64,000 nt of DNA from Brachionus rotundiformis (taxonomy: Eukaryota; Rotifera; Eurotatoria; Ploima; Brachionidae): contig JAESIW010000122.1 of the NCBI GenBank assembly GCA_016802295.1, positions 409,161 through 473,160 on the forward strand. Direction: 5' to 3'. Of this stretch, positions 46,125 through 57,433 are shown piece after piece; positions within the stretch are counted from its first letter, which is position 1; every line of letters starts with the position of its first letter. The notes beneath the pieces were generated by a model. That model ran no database searches, was not told where the DNA came from, and saw only the letters and a program-made list of their open reading frames with translations. The position numbers were made by a program, and so were the translations under genes.

Positions 46125-46153
46125 TATTTATACCCTGTTTAACTAGGTAAATA
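46122..46153 (+). repeat. 32-bp third copy of the unit start
   Basis: Identical to 45165-45196 and 45756-45787 (GGCTATTTATACCCTG...GGTAAATA). It marks an interrupted third tandem unit. Confidence 0.92.
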
Positions 46154-46729
46154 ATGAACTTACCAATTTCATTTGCTTATTAAAATTTTATCGAAATATT
46201 TAATAATTGATAGAAAAAGTGTAGAATTATTCCTCTTAAATTCTAGAACCAATTTCCAAAATGCCATTCTGACAATTTAATTAATAAATACATTTATTCA
46301 AGAAGATAATTATTTTTTATGTTGATTAAAATAAGCTTTTAAAATTTAAAAAAAAAAGATTAATAAATTTACAATAAATTAATTTTTTTAAATTCAAGAG
46401 CTAAATATAAATCTAAGTATACACAAGAACCAAAGTATTGTCAAACTTTATTTTTAGTAACAACTCAAGCCAATATTTCGAATGATTTATTTTTAAAGTA
46501 GATTAATTTATTATTAAATAAGTTAGCTAAACTAAAAGATTTTAATATATTTAAAATTTTATTCCATTTTTGTCTGTTTAAGATCTAAAAATTAATTTTT
46601 TATTTTTATGTTTTGTTTGAAGTATGTTTTAAAAATCTTTATTAAATGTAATAAATCAACCGATTTAACTGTTTTACAGCATATAATAACAAAAAAAAAA
46701 TAATTTTAAATTTTGATTAATTTACATGT
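46154..46729. other. AT-rich intergenic
   Basis: Downstream of API5 (minus strand), so the right end should be its 3' UTR. Nothing else seen. Confidence 0.4.
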
Positions 46730-49548
46730 CTACCTGCTTGTGTTACGAAATTTTTTATTGTCAAACGAGAATGTTCGACGCTTGGCATTTGAGGAGTTTT
46801 GAGTAGAATATTTGCCAGTGGGAGGCTGATAGATGCCTCGCTCGGGCTTTTTCCTAGCCGTGCCATCGGGCTCACTGGCCTCATTGGAGACCGACAATGA
46901 ACGCTTATTTGGCTTGCTTGGCTGCTGACTTTCTTGTGCTTCCAATGATTGACTCGATTTCCATGACAAAGTTATACTGGTCTTGTAAGCTGGGGGATTA
47001 TGGAACAGATCTTTTATCAATGCGTCTATATTTGTTGTCACCTTTAGGGCAACTCTCCGGATTTTGTTCTTAAAAAAAACAATATTAAATTTTTTTCAAG
47101 TGGTTTGTATATGGCTCTTAAATTTTTAAACTCTTATGTCAACAATACCACGCTTTTTGCCAAGCAGCTTAAATACTTTTTAATATTTTAAGAGAATTTG
47201 GAGATTAATTATAGACAAGGTATATTGAGATTTTTTTATTTATTAACTGAAATATTTAGATGCTGGAACTTTTCCCAAAGAATTGTCAACACATGTGCCA
47301 ATATTTATTTGTATTAGTTTTATAAACTTTTTTCTCTTTTTTAAATTAATTCTATGTAGATAAAAATTGGATTTGCCTTTGGTCGTGGTGTTTTTTGATA
47401 AGCTAATTAAATTTTTAAAAAATGTACCAAAAACATATTTTTTTAAACTTTGTTATATCATTCCATAGAGCAAATTAAAAGCAAAAATATAATTTTTCAA
47501 TTATGTCGGTGAATGAATCGAATTATTTAGATAAGAAAAAATAATACAATAAAAAAATAGACTTATTTTAATAAGGTTTTAGAATAAAAACCTAAAAAAA
47601 AAAGAGTGTTTTTTAATTTATTTTCAATCTATTAGAAGATAATTAATTTTTTTATTTGTTGTAAAGGTGTTAATTAATTAAATCCCAGTAGTATTAATTA
47701 TTCTAAAAGAGTAGCTTTCATTTCCTGTTTCTAATGTAATTAAAAATAATTAACTTTTTCCGCATAATTATTTCATTTTTCTTATATTTTCAAATAATGA
47801 CAAGATAAGATATCTCTGGGAATTTTTTTAGTTTTTTTAATAATTTAAGTTTAAGGATTTAGTCAAATTAATAAAAAAAAATTTAATTTTTATCTCAAGT
47901 TATATCAGTAGAATGCTTTTAATTAATCAATTGATTAACATTTAGTTTAGGTGAAAGCATGCTTTTAAATGGTAAATACCCTTTGGAAAAATTATATGTC
48001 TGTAAAATGTAAGCTTCTGACCTGTTCATTATCTGCGTTGGATGTCGCATTTAATGATGAGTTGATTAGAGTATTCCTGAGCTCTTTGATGTAATTTTTG
48101 GTGCCTTTGGCAAAGTATTGGAGCCTGAGTCTGAAGTCCTTGAGTTTGTCTGCGCTGAGAAACGCCTGGTTGCACTTGACCAGCAAATGAAATGTGTACA
48201 TCAAGCATTCGACAAAGGAAAAGTTGAATCTGACCTCGGCGTCGTCGACTTTGTCTTTGTCCATGGCGTCTTCGGCCTGTGAGCTGGCTGGAGCGTCGAC
48301 AGGCGCCTTTGGCAAGTACACAAGCAACGTGTTGTACACGGAGTCTAGTTGTTTGTCTGATAGCTTATCACCACCATTTGCCAATGGCGTGTAAAATGTG
48401 CACAAATCAGCAAATGACTTTAGAATTTCATACTTGATCTCCTCATCGGCTATTTGGTCAAATATGGCCAACACATTATCCACAAACATAACAACATACT
48501 TATTTGAATGCACATTTTTGGAAAACAATGGAATGGCTTGTTGGATGCATGACAAAAGTATCATAATCCGTTCCAAGTCATCTACCTTTTAAGGACAGAT
48601 TTATTTTTAAGCTTTATTTAAATAAATGGCAGCTACATTAAACTTTTTGTCCAGCTCGGACTGTTCCATTATGATAGCGACTAGTTCTTGTCTGCCTAGG
48701 AGAGTGTTCATGGAAGTTAGCGAGGCTAGGAGCCGCACCAGCATGGTAAACTCCTCGGCATCGCAGTCGCTTAGGATTCGCTTGACATTTTTGACCAGCA
48801 GGTCCTCGATGCTTTTGTTGAACATCGAGTGGGACTCGTTCTCGCTGTCCGAGAACAACTGAGGCACCTTGGCGCACAGAAACTTAATGGCTCTTTTGCG
48901 CACTTGGTCAAGCTCGGCCGTGTTTATCTGATTGAACATTTCGTTCAAAGTGCCTATTTAAAAATGTATCATTTAATTTAGATTATTATCTAATAGATAG
49001 ATTTAGTATCTACCTTGTGGATTTATTTTCATTATGGTAACTAGGCTGAGCTGGACCTGATTGAACTCTTGGACATCTTCGGTCTGCAATAGCTGGGTTA
49101 GAATGTCAGCTATGCGCTTTAGATGCTCGACAGAGCAGTCTTTGCCAATGGATGCCAAATCTTTGATTGCCGATTTTCTGATCTATGGCAAAAAATGAGA
49201 CAATTTGTTGCCGCCAAATTTTACCTGTTTACATTGACATCTTCGTCTTCGCACAGGTCGAATATGGCGTCAATAGCAATTGGCATTTGAGTGGGAAATA
49301 GCTTGAAAAAGCGACTGATAAACTGAGAAGCGAGCAGCTTTTCTTTGGTGCCAGCTTTGGTACCTTTTATTATGTTCAGATAGGTATTTTCATTCTTTTT
49401 TTTTTAAATTAAAAATTTAAATTTTGTTAGAATTTTTTTGGTGATAATTTGTCTCTATTAGTACTTGTCCACTGGTATCTGTGGCCAAAATGTCATAGTA
49501 TTTGTACAAGTCATCAATTGTCACTTGGATTTGTGGATCCGAGCTCAT
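46730..49548 (-). CDS. API5: Apoptosis inhibitor 5 (API5/AAC-11)
   Basis: A nuclear helical-repeat (HEAT/ARM-like) scaffold that restrains apoptosis. Six exons on the minus strand: 49465-49548, 49233-49394, 49014-49182, 48637-48953, 48022-48585 and 46730-47068; phases agree, about 544 residues (human 510-524). The N-terminus IDDLYKYYDIL and GTKAGTKEKLLASQFI matches API5 exactly in layout. Later blocks are LCEDEDVN, RAIKFLCAKVP, GRQELV, the strongly conserved AIPLFSKNVHSNKYV, and the FSFVECLMYTFH and LRLQYFAKG segments. The tail has DALIKDLFHNPPAYKTSITLSWK and a basic KRSLSV...KKPERGIYQPPTGKYS stretch with the nuclear signal. The last intron is long (about 950 bp). Its start lies 427 bases from the PPP1R2 start on the other strand. 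Confidence 0.95.
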
Positions 49549-49974
49549 TTTTTACTTAAAAATAATGCGTGTAAAAATGGTCTATACTCACTTAACATAT
49601 AGACTTAAAGCTAATACTTCAGAATTAATTTCACAAAGCCATATTCTAATTTTATGCATAAAATCAGGTGCATTCGCTCTTAAGGCAGCCTAATATTTCA
49701 ATGGAAGTTCATGATTGCTTTATATTTAAGAAAAAAAGGAAAGAATATTAATTTAGAAGGGAAATTAATAACTGCTAATTAATTGCTAAAAGCAAATATT
49801 TCTATAAACCAAGCGCTTAATGCATTCTTAATAAATAAATGAATTTTTATAATTTAAAAAAAAAAGTTGAATTTTTTATGATTTTTTATTAATAAATAAA
49901 ATTAAATTAGATGGCTTGTTTAACTGTTGGTATCGATCTTTAGATTTAAGATTCCTTATGTTACTCAAATAGAG
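49549..49974. promoter_or_regulatory. Bidirectional intergenic region, API5 / PPP1R2
   Basis: 426 bases separate the two divergent start codons, so both promoters lie here. It is AT-rich with no clear TATA or known box that I can call. Confidence 0.4.
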
Positions 49975-50738
49975 ATGGATGCGCGAAACATCGAGGGAGC
50001 CAGCGCTCACTACTTTTCTGGTACATCTAGCCAAAAAGCCACGCCTAAAAAAGGCATTCTGAAGCACCGGGCCAGCTCGGACTTTTCGAGCATGTCGCCC
50101 AATATGTGAGCCAGTGCCGGGCTCGAGCCTAACCAAGCTAACTTTTGTTTCTTTAGGACCGAGAGGAACACGGCCTTGAACGGCTCGAACAAGAACATGC
50201 ACTGGGACGAGATGAACATACTGGCCACCTATCACCCGCCCGACAAGGACTACGGCTTCATGAAAGTAGACGAGCCACCCACACCTTTCAACTATTCAAC
50301 TCATACCCCAAATGTAAAATGCATTATCTTATCTTGTCTTATTTTATCATATCTTATCTATTTTAGGTAAATACTAATCAAGCAGAAGAGTTCTCAATTG
50401 ATTTTAATGATTTAAAAAATAAGTAATTTAGAAAAATTTTTTATTAAGTTAATTTGGTTGACAATTTGTTGTTTTAATTTGTTAAGATTGGATAAGTGTG
50501 CAAGTCTGACACCGAAGGTTATGCGGACGCGTTCTTTAGGTAAGCTAGAGGCAGCAAGTATTGATCATTTGATAATTTTTTGCCAGATCAGGGCACTGAC
50601 CAAGACGAAGAGGCTGACCCGGATGCTTTGAAGCGAAACTTGGAGTTCGAAAAGCATCGAAAGGCGCACTATAACGAGTTCAAGATGGCCCAGTTGCTCA
50701 GAAGTCAAATGAAAGACGACGAAGATGACCAGGACTAA
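49975..50738 (+). CDS. PPP1R2: Protein phosphatase 1 inhibitor 2 (I-2)
   Basis: A disordered inhibitor and chaperone of PP1. Five exons (49975-50105, 50157-50313, 50367-50422, 50487-50539, 50587-50738) keep phase, 182 residues (human 205). All three conserved PP1-contact regions are there: KKGILK (the KGILK motif, about residue 22), MHWDEMNILATYHPPDKDYG with the following DEPPTPF (GSK3-site Thr block), and KRNLEFEKHRKAHYNEF (the KxHYNE helix that covers the active site). The C-terminus is acidic (DDEDDQD), as in the family. The start is the ATG that gives a family-like short N-terminus. It is head-to-head with API5. Confidence 0.95.
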
Positions 50739-50929
50739 ATTGGCTTCAATTTGACCACTTAACAAAACATACCGTTCATACGTGTTCTGAATTTTTATCA
50801 TTTATAATTGCTTAATTGACACCTCTATTAGATCCTTTATATACCAATTTTTTTTAAATTTAAGTTTATCAATAAATAAAAATTTGAAATTAAATTGCTC
50901 AATAAAATTATATTTTTTTTTGTTCATTT

Positions 50930-51165
50930 TAAGTTTTGCATGACAAACGCCTCAAATCCATGGCTACCAAAGTTTAGCCAAAGACAACTAGCATCAGCTT
51001 TTGTTGACACTGAGAAGGATCTCGGTGTAACTTTTTCTAGTGATGTGAAGTTCCTTGATTATCCTAGAGTTTCCAGGAGTTTCCAAGTTTCCATTGCAGT
51101 AAGAATATATTAATAACAAGCTAACAGAGTAGGCTCTGTTGAATGGAATCGGTTTTTAGCATGCA
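50930..51165 (+). mobile_element. LINE fragment 1
   Basis: Reads DTEKDLGVTFSSDVKF, the conserved ExDLGVxxSSDLKW block of jockey/CR1-type reverse transcriptases, then decays. Its last ~45 bases (AACAAGCTAACAGAGTAGG...) are repeated at 52219-52264, so both come from the same family. Confidence 0.82.
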
Positions 51166-51449
51166 GAATACCGCTTTTACCTGAATATTGTGTGATAATG
51201 AACATGACAATGGATTTCATTGAAATTCCCACACAAATTAAATATTGAGCCAGAGATTGACGATGAAGAGCAAAGCCAACAAATGATCAACAATTTTTGG
51301 AACTTAGACCAAAAGCGGAAAAAGTTGTGTTTAGTTGTTTAAAAGAAGAACAGGGAAACTTTCTCTCTGAACTTTGATACTATTCCCTCTTAACGCCGCA
51401 GCAGGACCATTGTAATCTGATCTATTTCTGATCAAATCTCTGACCAGGT

Positions 51450-51870
51450 CCACTTTTTCTTAACCATTGACTAATTTGTACATTTCAATCAAGTTTCCTC
51501 TCACTCTTCTTTCAATAAGCCTTGTCAAACCCAGTTTAACCAACCAACCTGACAACCTTTCATCTCCACTTGTAAACGTTCGCCTTAACATTCCAAGTAC
51601 CCTATTCGCTTTAGCACAAGCATTTTTTACTTGGCGGGTCCACTTTAAATCTGATGAGACCATCACTCCTAGATCCCTCTCACACTCTGTGGTCATTAAT
51701 ATAACATTTGAATTGTTTTCACCGCATCTTGCCGAATATTTATGTCTTGCATTTAGTCTGCCAAAATGCATCACTTTACACTTATCAGCACACAGTCCCA
51801 TTCTTGTTTGTAATTCTAACAATTCCAGGTTGTTTAATCTCTCTTTATACACTAAATATTAAAACTCAGC
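51450..51870 (-). mobile_element. LINE fragment 2 (minus strand)
   Basis: The minus frame gives ADKCKVMHFGRLNARH, TECERDLGVMVSSDLKW and KANRVLGMLRRTF, then RRVRGNLIEMYKLVNG: the thumb and C-terminus of a non-LTR reverse transcriptase. The middle part (between RRTF and the RLIERR block) is deleted relative to family members. Its orientation is opposite to fragments 1 and 3. Confidence 0.88.
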
Positions 51871-52199
51871 AATCAGTTTTTTTGCTCTTTTCTGAATTTT
51901 CTCCAACTCTTTAAAGTCTTTTTCAAGAGATGGACACATTTAGAAGAAGATTTAACACTATTTCCTTTATTAAGCTTACCGTCTTTACCTAGGCCCTGAA
52001 TCCCACCCTCTCTCTTCTTACCGTATGCATGCACAAGCCTGGATCAACCTCATGTTTAAACAGACTAGTTGTATATGCGTGCATTAAAACTTAAATTTTC
52101 AGATCTAGGTGCATTTTCAAGAGCCAAGAATCAAAAATAAACGTAGCATTAGTAGTTGAACTTAAAAATTAAGTACTGTACTAAAAGTTGAATTGGGAA

Positions 52200-52563
52200 A
52201 TGAAATCTTTATAAATATATTGATAACAAGCTAACAGAGTAGGCTCTGTAGAATGGAATCGGTCTAGGAATTCTAGGCCAGTTGAAAAGATCATTTAGAT
52301 ATTGGACAATAGATACTTGCAGGACCCTCTACTATGCTTATGTAAGACCCCACCTGGAATATGCCGCTGTTGTCTGGTCCCCCCTAGCAAGAAAGACGCA
52401 CTCTCTCTTACAGCTTTTCCTATCTGTAAACTCAACTCTTATTTTGACCTAAATTTTAAACTGTATTTGTTTTGTCAGTATCTTTCTATGTGTTATGTGC
52501 AAGGGACTACCATAGGTGACCTCATAGTAGGCCACCTCCGCAAGCTAGTCTTGCCGTAGTCTA
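52200..52563 (+). mobile_element. LINE fragment 3
   Basis: Reads GILGQLKRSFRYW, LYYAYVRPHLEYAAVVWSP, again the RT C-terminal region, then a DLKLVLP-like end. It shares its first 45 bases with fragment 1. Confidence 0.82.
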
Positions 52564-53623
52564 TATAATATTATAATTATCATTATACAATACAGTATGT
52601 TTCAAAAGTTTAAATCATAAATCATAAAGATATGAAAAATGATTGTTATGATTGTTTATCAAAAGTTAATTTTAGTTTTATGCCGAGTGTGATATATCAG
52701 ATTGTAGAGGAAAAAAAACTCTACAAATTAGTTTTATCATTTTATTACTTTAGTACTCAATTTTCCGTCAAATTCAATAAAAAATCAATTTAAGATAAAT
52801 AATATAATTAACTTCTAAACTTTTTAAAAATAAAAAAATTTAATCATGAATCTAAACTTTTCATTAATTGATAAGATTTTTAAAAAGAGAAAATATACAT
52901 ATTTGTATTAAATTGTTTTTAAAAAAAAACTATTAATAAATTTAGTAATAAAATATCCAAAAGTTGATTCACCAAATTTCCGCCGTGAAGCTGGTTCAAT
53001 AAGATGGTTCTTGTTTCTTAATTCATAGGGTAAACTTCTCACTTCGTTTGTTTTTAGTTTATCTGCTAAAATTGGTGGATTTTGAGATGAGAAAACCTTG
53101 AATGGAAAAAGTCCCAGTCTTAGATAAATTCTCTGATCAAAACTGAAAAATTTTTTAAGTACTCGTTAAATAATCATCAGATGAAGATATAATTAAACAG
53201 CTTAAATAAACTTAGATAACAACAACTAGCTAGTCTTTCTATTTTTGGTTAATAAAATTACAAATAAATAATTTATATGTCAACTTTTAATTAATTATTA
53301 TCTTTAATTTAATTTAATAATTAAATTCACTATTTTTTTTATTGTTTACTTCTGAATTAATTATTAGCCATTAAATATTATTTAAATCATTTATTTGACA
53401 ACTAATTCTTAATTTGACTAATTATTTCAATATAAAATATTTAAATATCCATCTTTTTGCCAAATTTTAAAGTAAAATAACTTTTGCCAAAAAATAAAAG
53501 TTTAAAAAATTAACAATATCTTTATTAAAATTGCCTGCACATGTACTAAAATTAAAAAATAGAAATAAATGTGATTTTTATAAACAAATTATTTTAAGAT
53601 AATAAACTAATAAGCAAATTAAA
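52564..53623. other. AT-rich intergenic
   Basis: Upstream of bystin. No exon or repeat family seen. 52600-52760 resembles 21120-21260 in composition (both include GTATATCAG/TGTATCA...AATTGTAGAGGAAAAAAAA), so it may be another low-copy repeat. Confidence 0.4.
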
Positions 53624-55068
53624 ATGGGTAAAATGAAGCAAAACAAGCACTTGGGCGCTTCTAGGCAAAGCGCCGACCCGATAGGCACCAAGTTAGCACT
53701 CGCTGACGAAATCGAATCTCTAAAAATAGCCAAAGTCAAGTCGAATCAGGACTCCAGGGCCAAAAAACAACTCGCCGAAGAGGACGAGTTCGTCAACGAA
53801 AAGATAAGCGCCAAAATCCTGTCCGAAGCCCGGAAACAACAATCCGAGCTGCAAGACGAGATGGACGATAGCCACCAAACTCACTCGGACAGCAATAGGC
53901 CAAAGAACTTAAGATTTGAACTAAAAGAACCAGAATCTGTGCCAGTATCCAAATCTAGGACAAATAGGCGCGCTTCGGGCTCCGATTCGGACGAGTCCGA
54001 GCACGGCAATGACCAATACGAGCAGGAAATTGAAATAAATGAAGATGACCAAAAAGCATTTGAGCTTTTCATGTCGAATAAATCACAAACCAAGCGGACA
54101 ATTGCTGACCTGATTATGGAAAAGCTGACAGAGAAAAAGACCGAAATTCAGACCCAGATGAGCGAGTGTGGAATGGAGGGCGCTCAGTCACAGGTCAATC
54201 TGCAAATAGATGACAGAATAGTTCATGTTTATTCCCAAATAAAGGATATTTTGTCCAAATACAGGAGTGGCAAGTTGCCCAAAGCGTTCAAAATTTTGCC
54301 ATCATTGGCCAATTGGGAGCACATATTGTACATCACTGAGCCGGATGTTTGGTCAGCGGCCGCCATCTACCAGGCCACTAGGATATTCGCGTCCAATCTA
54401 AATGCCAAAATGGCACAGCGATTCTACAGCTTGGTACTGCTGCCTCGTATTAGAGATGACATAAACGAGTACAAGCGACTCAATTTTCACTTGTACATGG
54501 CCTTGAAAAAAGCGTTGTTCAAGCCGGCCGCTTTTTTCAAAGGCATCCTGCTGCCTTTGTGCGAGTCCAAGAACTGCACGCTCCGTGAGGCCATCATCAT
54601 TGGAAGCATAATGGCCAAGAGCTCCATTCCAATGCTGCACTCGGCGGCCGCCCTGCTAAAAATTGCCGAAATGGAGTACTCCGGTGCCAATTCCATATTT
54701 ATCAGGATTCTTTTGGACAAAAAATACGCCCTGCCGTACAGAGTGGTCGATGCCATTGTCAACCATTTTGTCCAGTACTGAAAATTAGCCAAAGAAAAAA
54801 AAATTTTTTCTAAAATTTTTGTTTTTAAAGGTTTATGAGTGATGGTAGACAATTGCCAGTACTTTGGCACCAGTCTTTACTCACATTTGTGCAACGATAT
54901 AAATCTGACGTGTCCAGCGAGCAGAAGGAGGCCTTGCTCGAGCTGATCAAGAAGCATTCTCATCATGAAATAAGCAGTGAAATTAGAAGAGAGCTGGCCG
55001 ATTCGAAGTGCAGGGATTTGGAAGACAATGAGCCAAGTGTATCAATGGATTTTAATTTTGATGACTAA
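53624..55068 (+). CDS. BYSL: Bystin (40S ribosome assembly factor, Enp1 family)
   Basis: A nucleolar/cytoplasmic assembly factor needed for 18S rRNA maturation and 40S export. Exons 53624-54774 and 54831-55068 join in phase 2 (GTC CA|G TTT), 462 residues (human 437). The N-terminal ~180 residues are charged and disordered (ESRRA... SDSDESEHGNDQYEQEIEIN), as in Enp1. The conserved helical domain then runs through VHVYSQIKDILSKYRSGKLPKAFK, LPRIRDDINEYKRLNFHLY, ALKKALFKPAAFFKGILLPLC, REAIIIGSIMAKSSIPMLHS and LPVLWHQSLLTFVQRYK. It converges on DNAAF11, with only 450 bases between the stop codons. Confidence 0.95.
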
Positions 55069-55518
55069 TAAAATCTTAAATTTTTTTTCTCTTTTATTTT
55101 CTGGTCACTTATCTTTAGACAACTTTAGAAAAAAAGACAAATATTTTTTGGTTTTTGAACATGTCTGGTAAAAAATATACCAAGTTATTTAGTATGACAT
55201 TGATTGGGGTCAATTTTTCCAAATGAATTTTTTGGACAACCATTAGTGGTCGTTTTGGAAAAAAATTAAATATTCTTCAATTCCATTGGAGAGGTGGTAC
55301 ACTTGAATTATCTCTATCTCTGACCACTTTTTACTATTTTGGTCACTTATCTGTGCGTTTTGGTTAAAATTTTAGAAAAAAAGACAATCTTTTTTGGCTT
55401 TTGAACATGTCTGGTAAAAAATATACCAAGTATGACATTGATTGGGGTCAATTCAAAGAAAAATAAAATTATTTTTTGAAAAATTTTATTTCTTATCTAA
55501 ATAAAAATAACAACAATT
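55069..55518. repeat. Tandem duplication including the DNAAF11 3' end
   Basis: 55101-55345 and 55341-55600 are tandem copies: both contain the GACAA...TTTTTTGG(T/C)TTTTGAACATGTC stretch, a TATGACATTGATTGGGG stretch and GAGGTGGTACACTTGAA. The last is the complement of the final coding bases of DNAAF11, so the left unit (about 55288-55345) is a relic of that gene's end, with 21 bases missing. Confidence 0.82.
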
Positions 55519-57274
55519 CTACTCAAGAGGTGGTACACTTGAATCGTCAACAAAATCAGGCGAATTATCTCTTTCTCTGACCACTTTTTTACTATTCTGG
55601 TAATTTGAGCTAGACTTTTTTTGGTTATCGTCCACAATGCTGGCCAACATTTCCAATTTACTCTTTTCCTTGTCTTTGACTTCCAAAAACTCGTTTTTTC
55701 CACTCACAGCTTTATTTGTGTCCAACTTGACCACCTTTTGCTCAATTGTCTTATTTCTAATCACCGGATTCAGCTTGGGCATAGTTATGACCAAATGGCC
55801 AGTTGTCTGAGATCTCCTGGCAGAGCTTGAGTCCGGCCTGACTTCCTCACTAAATGCCAGCTGGAGCGATTTGCCCTTAAGAGTGACACGGACATACCAC
55901 GGCTGCACGTCGATATCAACCAACGACGTATCCAAATGCTTGAACACATGCACTGTCAGCGTAATGTGCTCGTCGTGGTCACTCGAAAATTCATAGTCCA
56001 CCTTGGGGTCATTGAAGCAGTACGGTTTGCCACTCTCGTCAAAAAATTTCCGCTCTCTTTTGCCAATCGTATTTTCATTTTGGTGCCTTTTGCGATCCTC
56101 TTCTTGCTTTTGCTTTATTTGCTGCTGAATTCTGGCTGTTTCCAAGCGTGACTCGGGCGTATAGTCGCTCTTCTCATTCCAAAATCTATTTTTGACAAAT
56201 TTTATTTTATTATCTAAAATATCAATTGACCAAAGACCAACTTTTCTTGTTCTTCCTCGTTTTCGTAATCAATTTTTTTACTTTTTTTTATTTCCTGGTA
56301 CTCTTTTTTTTGCTTTTCCTATCAACCAAAATGAATATAAAAAAAAAGCTATTTTTCCAATTAATTTATTAATTACTCTTAATTTAAAATAGTCAATTTG
56401 TTTTTCAAGTATTTTGCTGCAAATGGCCTTATAGTTCTGGAAAAAAATTATTATATGGTTTAAATTGGTCCAAATTGTACCTGTAAGGCTTTGATTCGGT
56501 CACTTTTTTTTATCTCAACACCATCCAGGTTCTAAAAATAATTATCTCATTAAACTAATTTAATAAACCAGTTAATTGTTCACTTTTAATTGAGGCAGGG
56601 TTGAAATTACATAGTCCCGGTATCCTTCGAACTCTGTGCACGGGTTGCCGGTGAGATATCTTTTGGTGGCAAATTAATTTTAATTTTTAATCAAAATTTA
56701 AATTACAGATCTTGTAGATGATAATTTTGTGCCAAATTTTCCACACTTGTCAACTCGCCAACAAAATTTACGGTCAAGTCCAATTTTTTCAAAAATTCAC
56801 ATCCTTAAACAACCCTTTGTTTAATTAATTCTAAGCTTAATTAGACAATTTTAATTAACCTTCTAAATTTTCTATTCTTTCTATATTGTTCAATGCCAGG
56901 TTTATGTATTCCAATTTTTTAAACCGACTGACATTTTCTGGTCAAAAAATCAACAATTTAAGTCTATTTTTTTTTATTATTTATTTACCAATTTTTGATA
57001 TCTGGTTACTCTGAAGGTACAAAATTTTCAAATCTCTGCACCATTTGTCCAAATGTTCAATTCTTTAGACAGAACAAAATTAAAACTTATTAATTAATAA
57101 TTAGTAAAATGTTACTTTTCAATATTTTCCTGGTGCAGCGAGAGCTCTTCGAGGCTGAAAATTTCGCCTTCGTTGTGCTCAGCTTTGCGTCGTACCAACT
57201 CCTCGGTAACTTAAAATCCACAAAAAATTAGTCACCTAGCTCAAAATTTTCACCTGTCTCTTACTCTGGACCAT
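55519..57274 (-). CDS. DNAAF11: Dynein axonemal assembly factor 11 (LRRC6/tilB)
   Basis: A cytoplasmic factor needed to preassemble ciliary dynein arms. Exons on the minus strand: 57265-57274, 57116-57209, 56989-57062, 56860-56937, 56707-56803, 56584-56659, 56481-56531, one or two small coiled-coil exons around 56233-56445, and 55519-56185. The start is a 10-base exon giving MVQI|TEELVRRKAEHN, matching the human MGWITEDLIRRNAEHN layout. Leucine-rich repeats follow (LYLQSNQI, YINLALNNIERIENLEG, LDLTVNFVGEL, TGNPC) and a cap, then EKQKKEYQEIKKSKK. The last exon has the CS-like domain with KFFDESGKPY, HLDTSLVDIDVQPWYVR, RPDSSSARRSQTTGHL, and ends SVPPLE, the conserved family end. It converges with bystin. 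Confidence 0.93.
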
Positions 57275-57433
57275 TTTGAACTAATTGTTATTCAGGACAT
57301 GCCAGAATTTAAATTAAACCCGAAGAAAGTTCTCGAGTTTCTATGGAAACGTGTGCCAGAATAAAGTTAACATTTTGGCAATTTTTATCTATGAATAAAA
57401 TTTTAATTTAATTTAATTTTAAATTGGATAAAA

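Noticed and set aside
45129..46153. CRISPR-like reading of the repeated units
   Set aside because: Only two long units and one partial, no short spacers, and the genome is clearly animal. It is a duplication of a mobile-element region.
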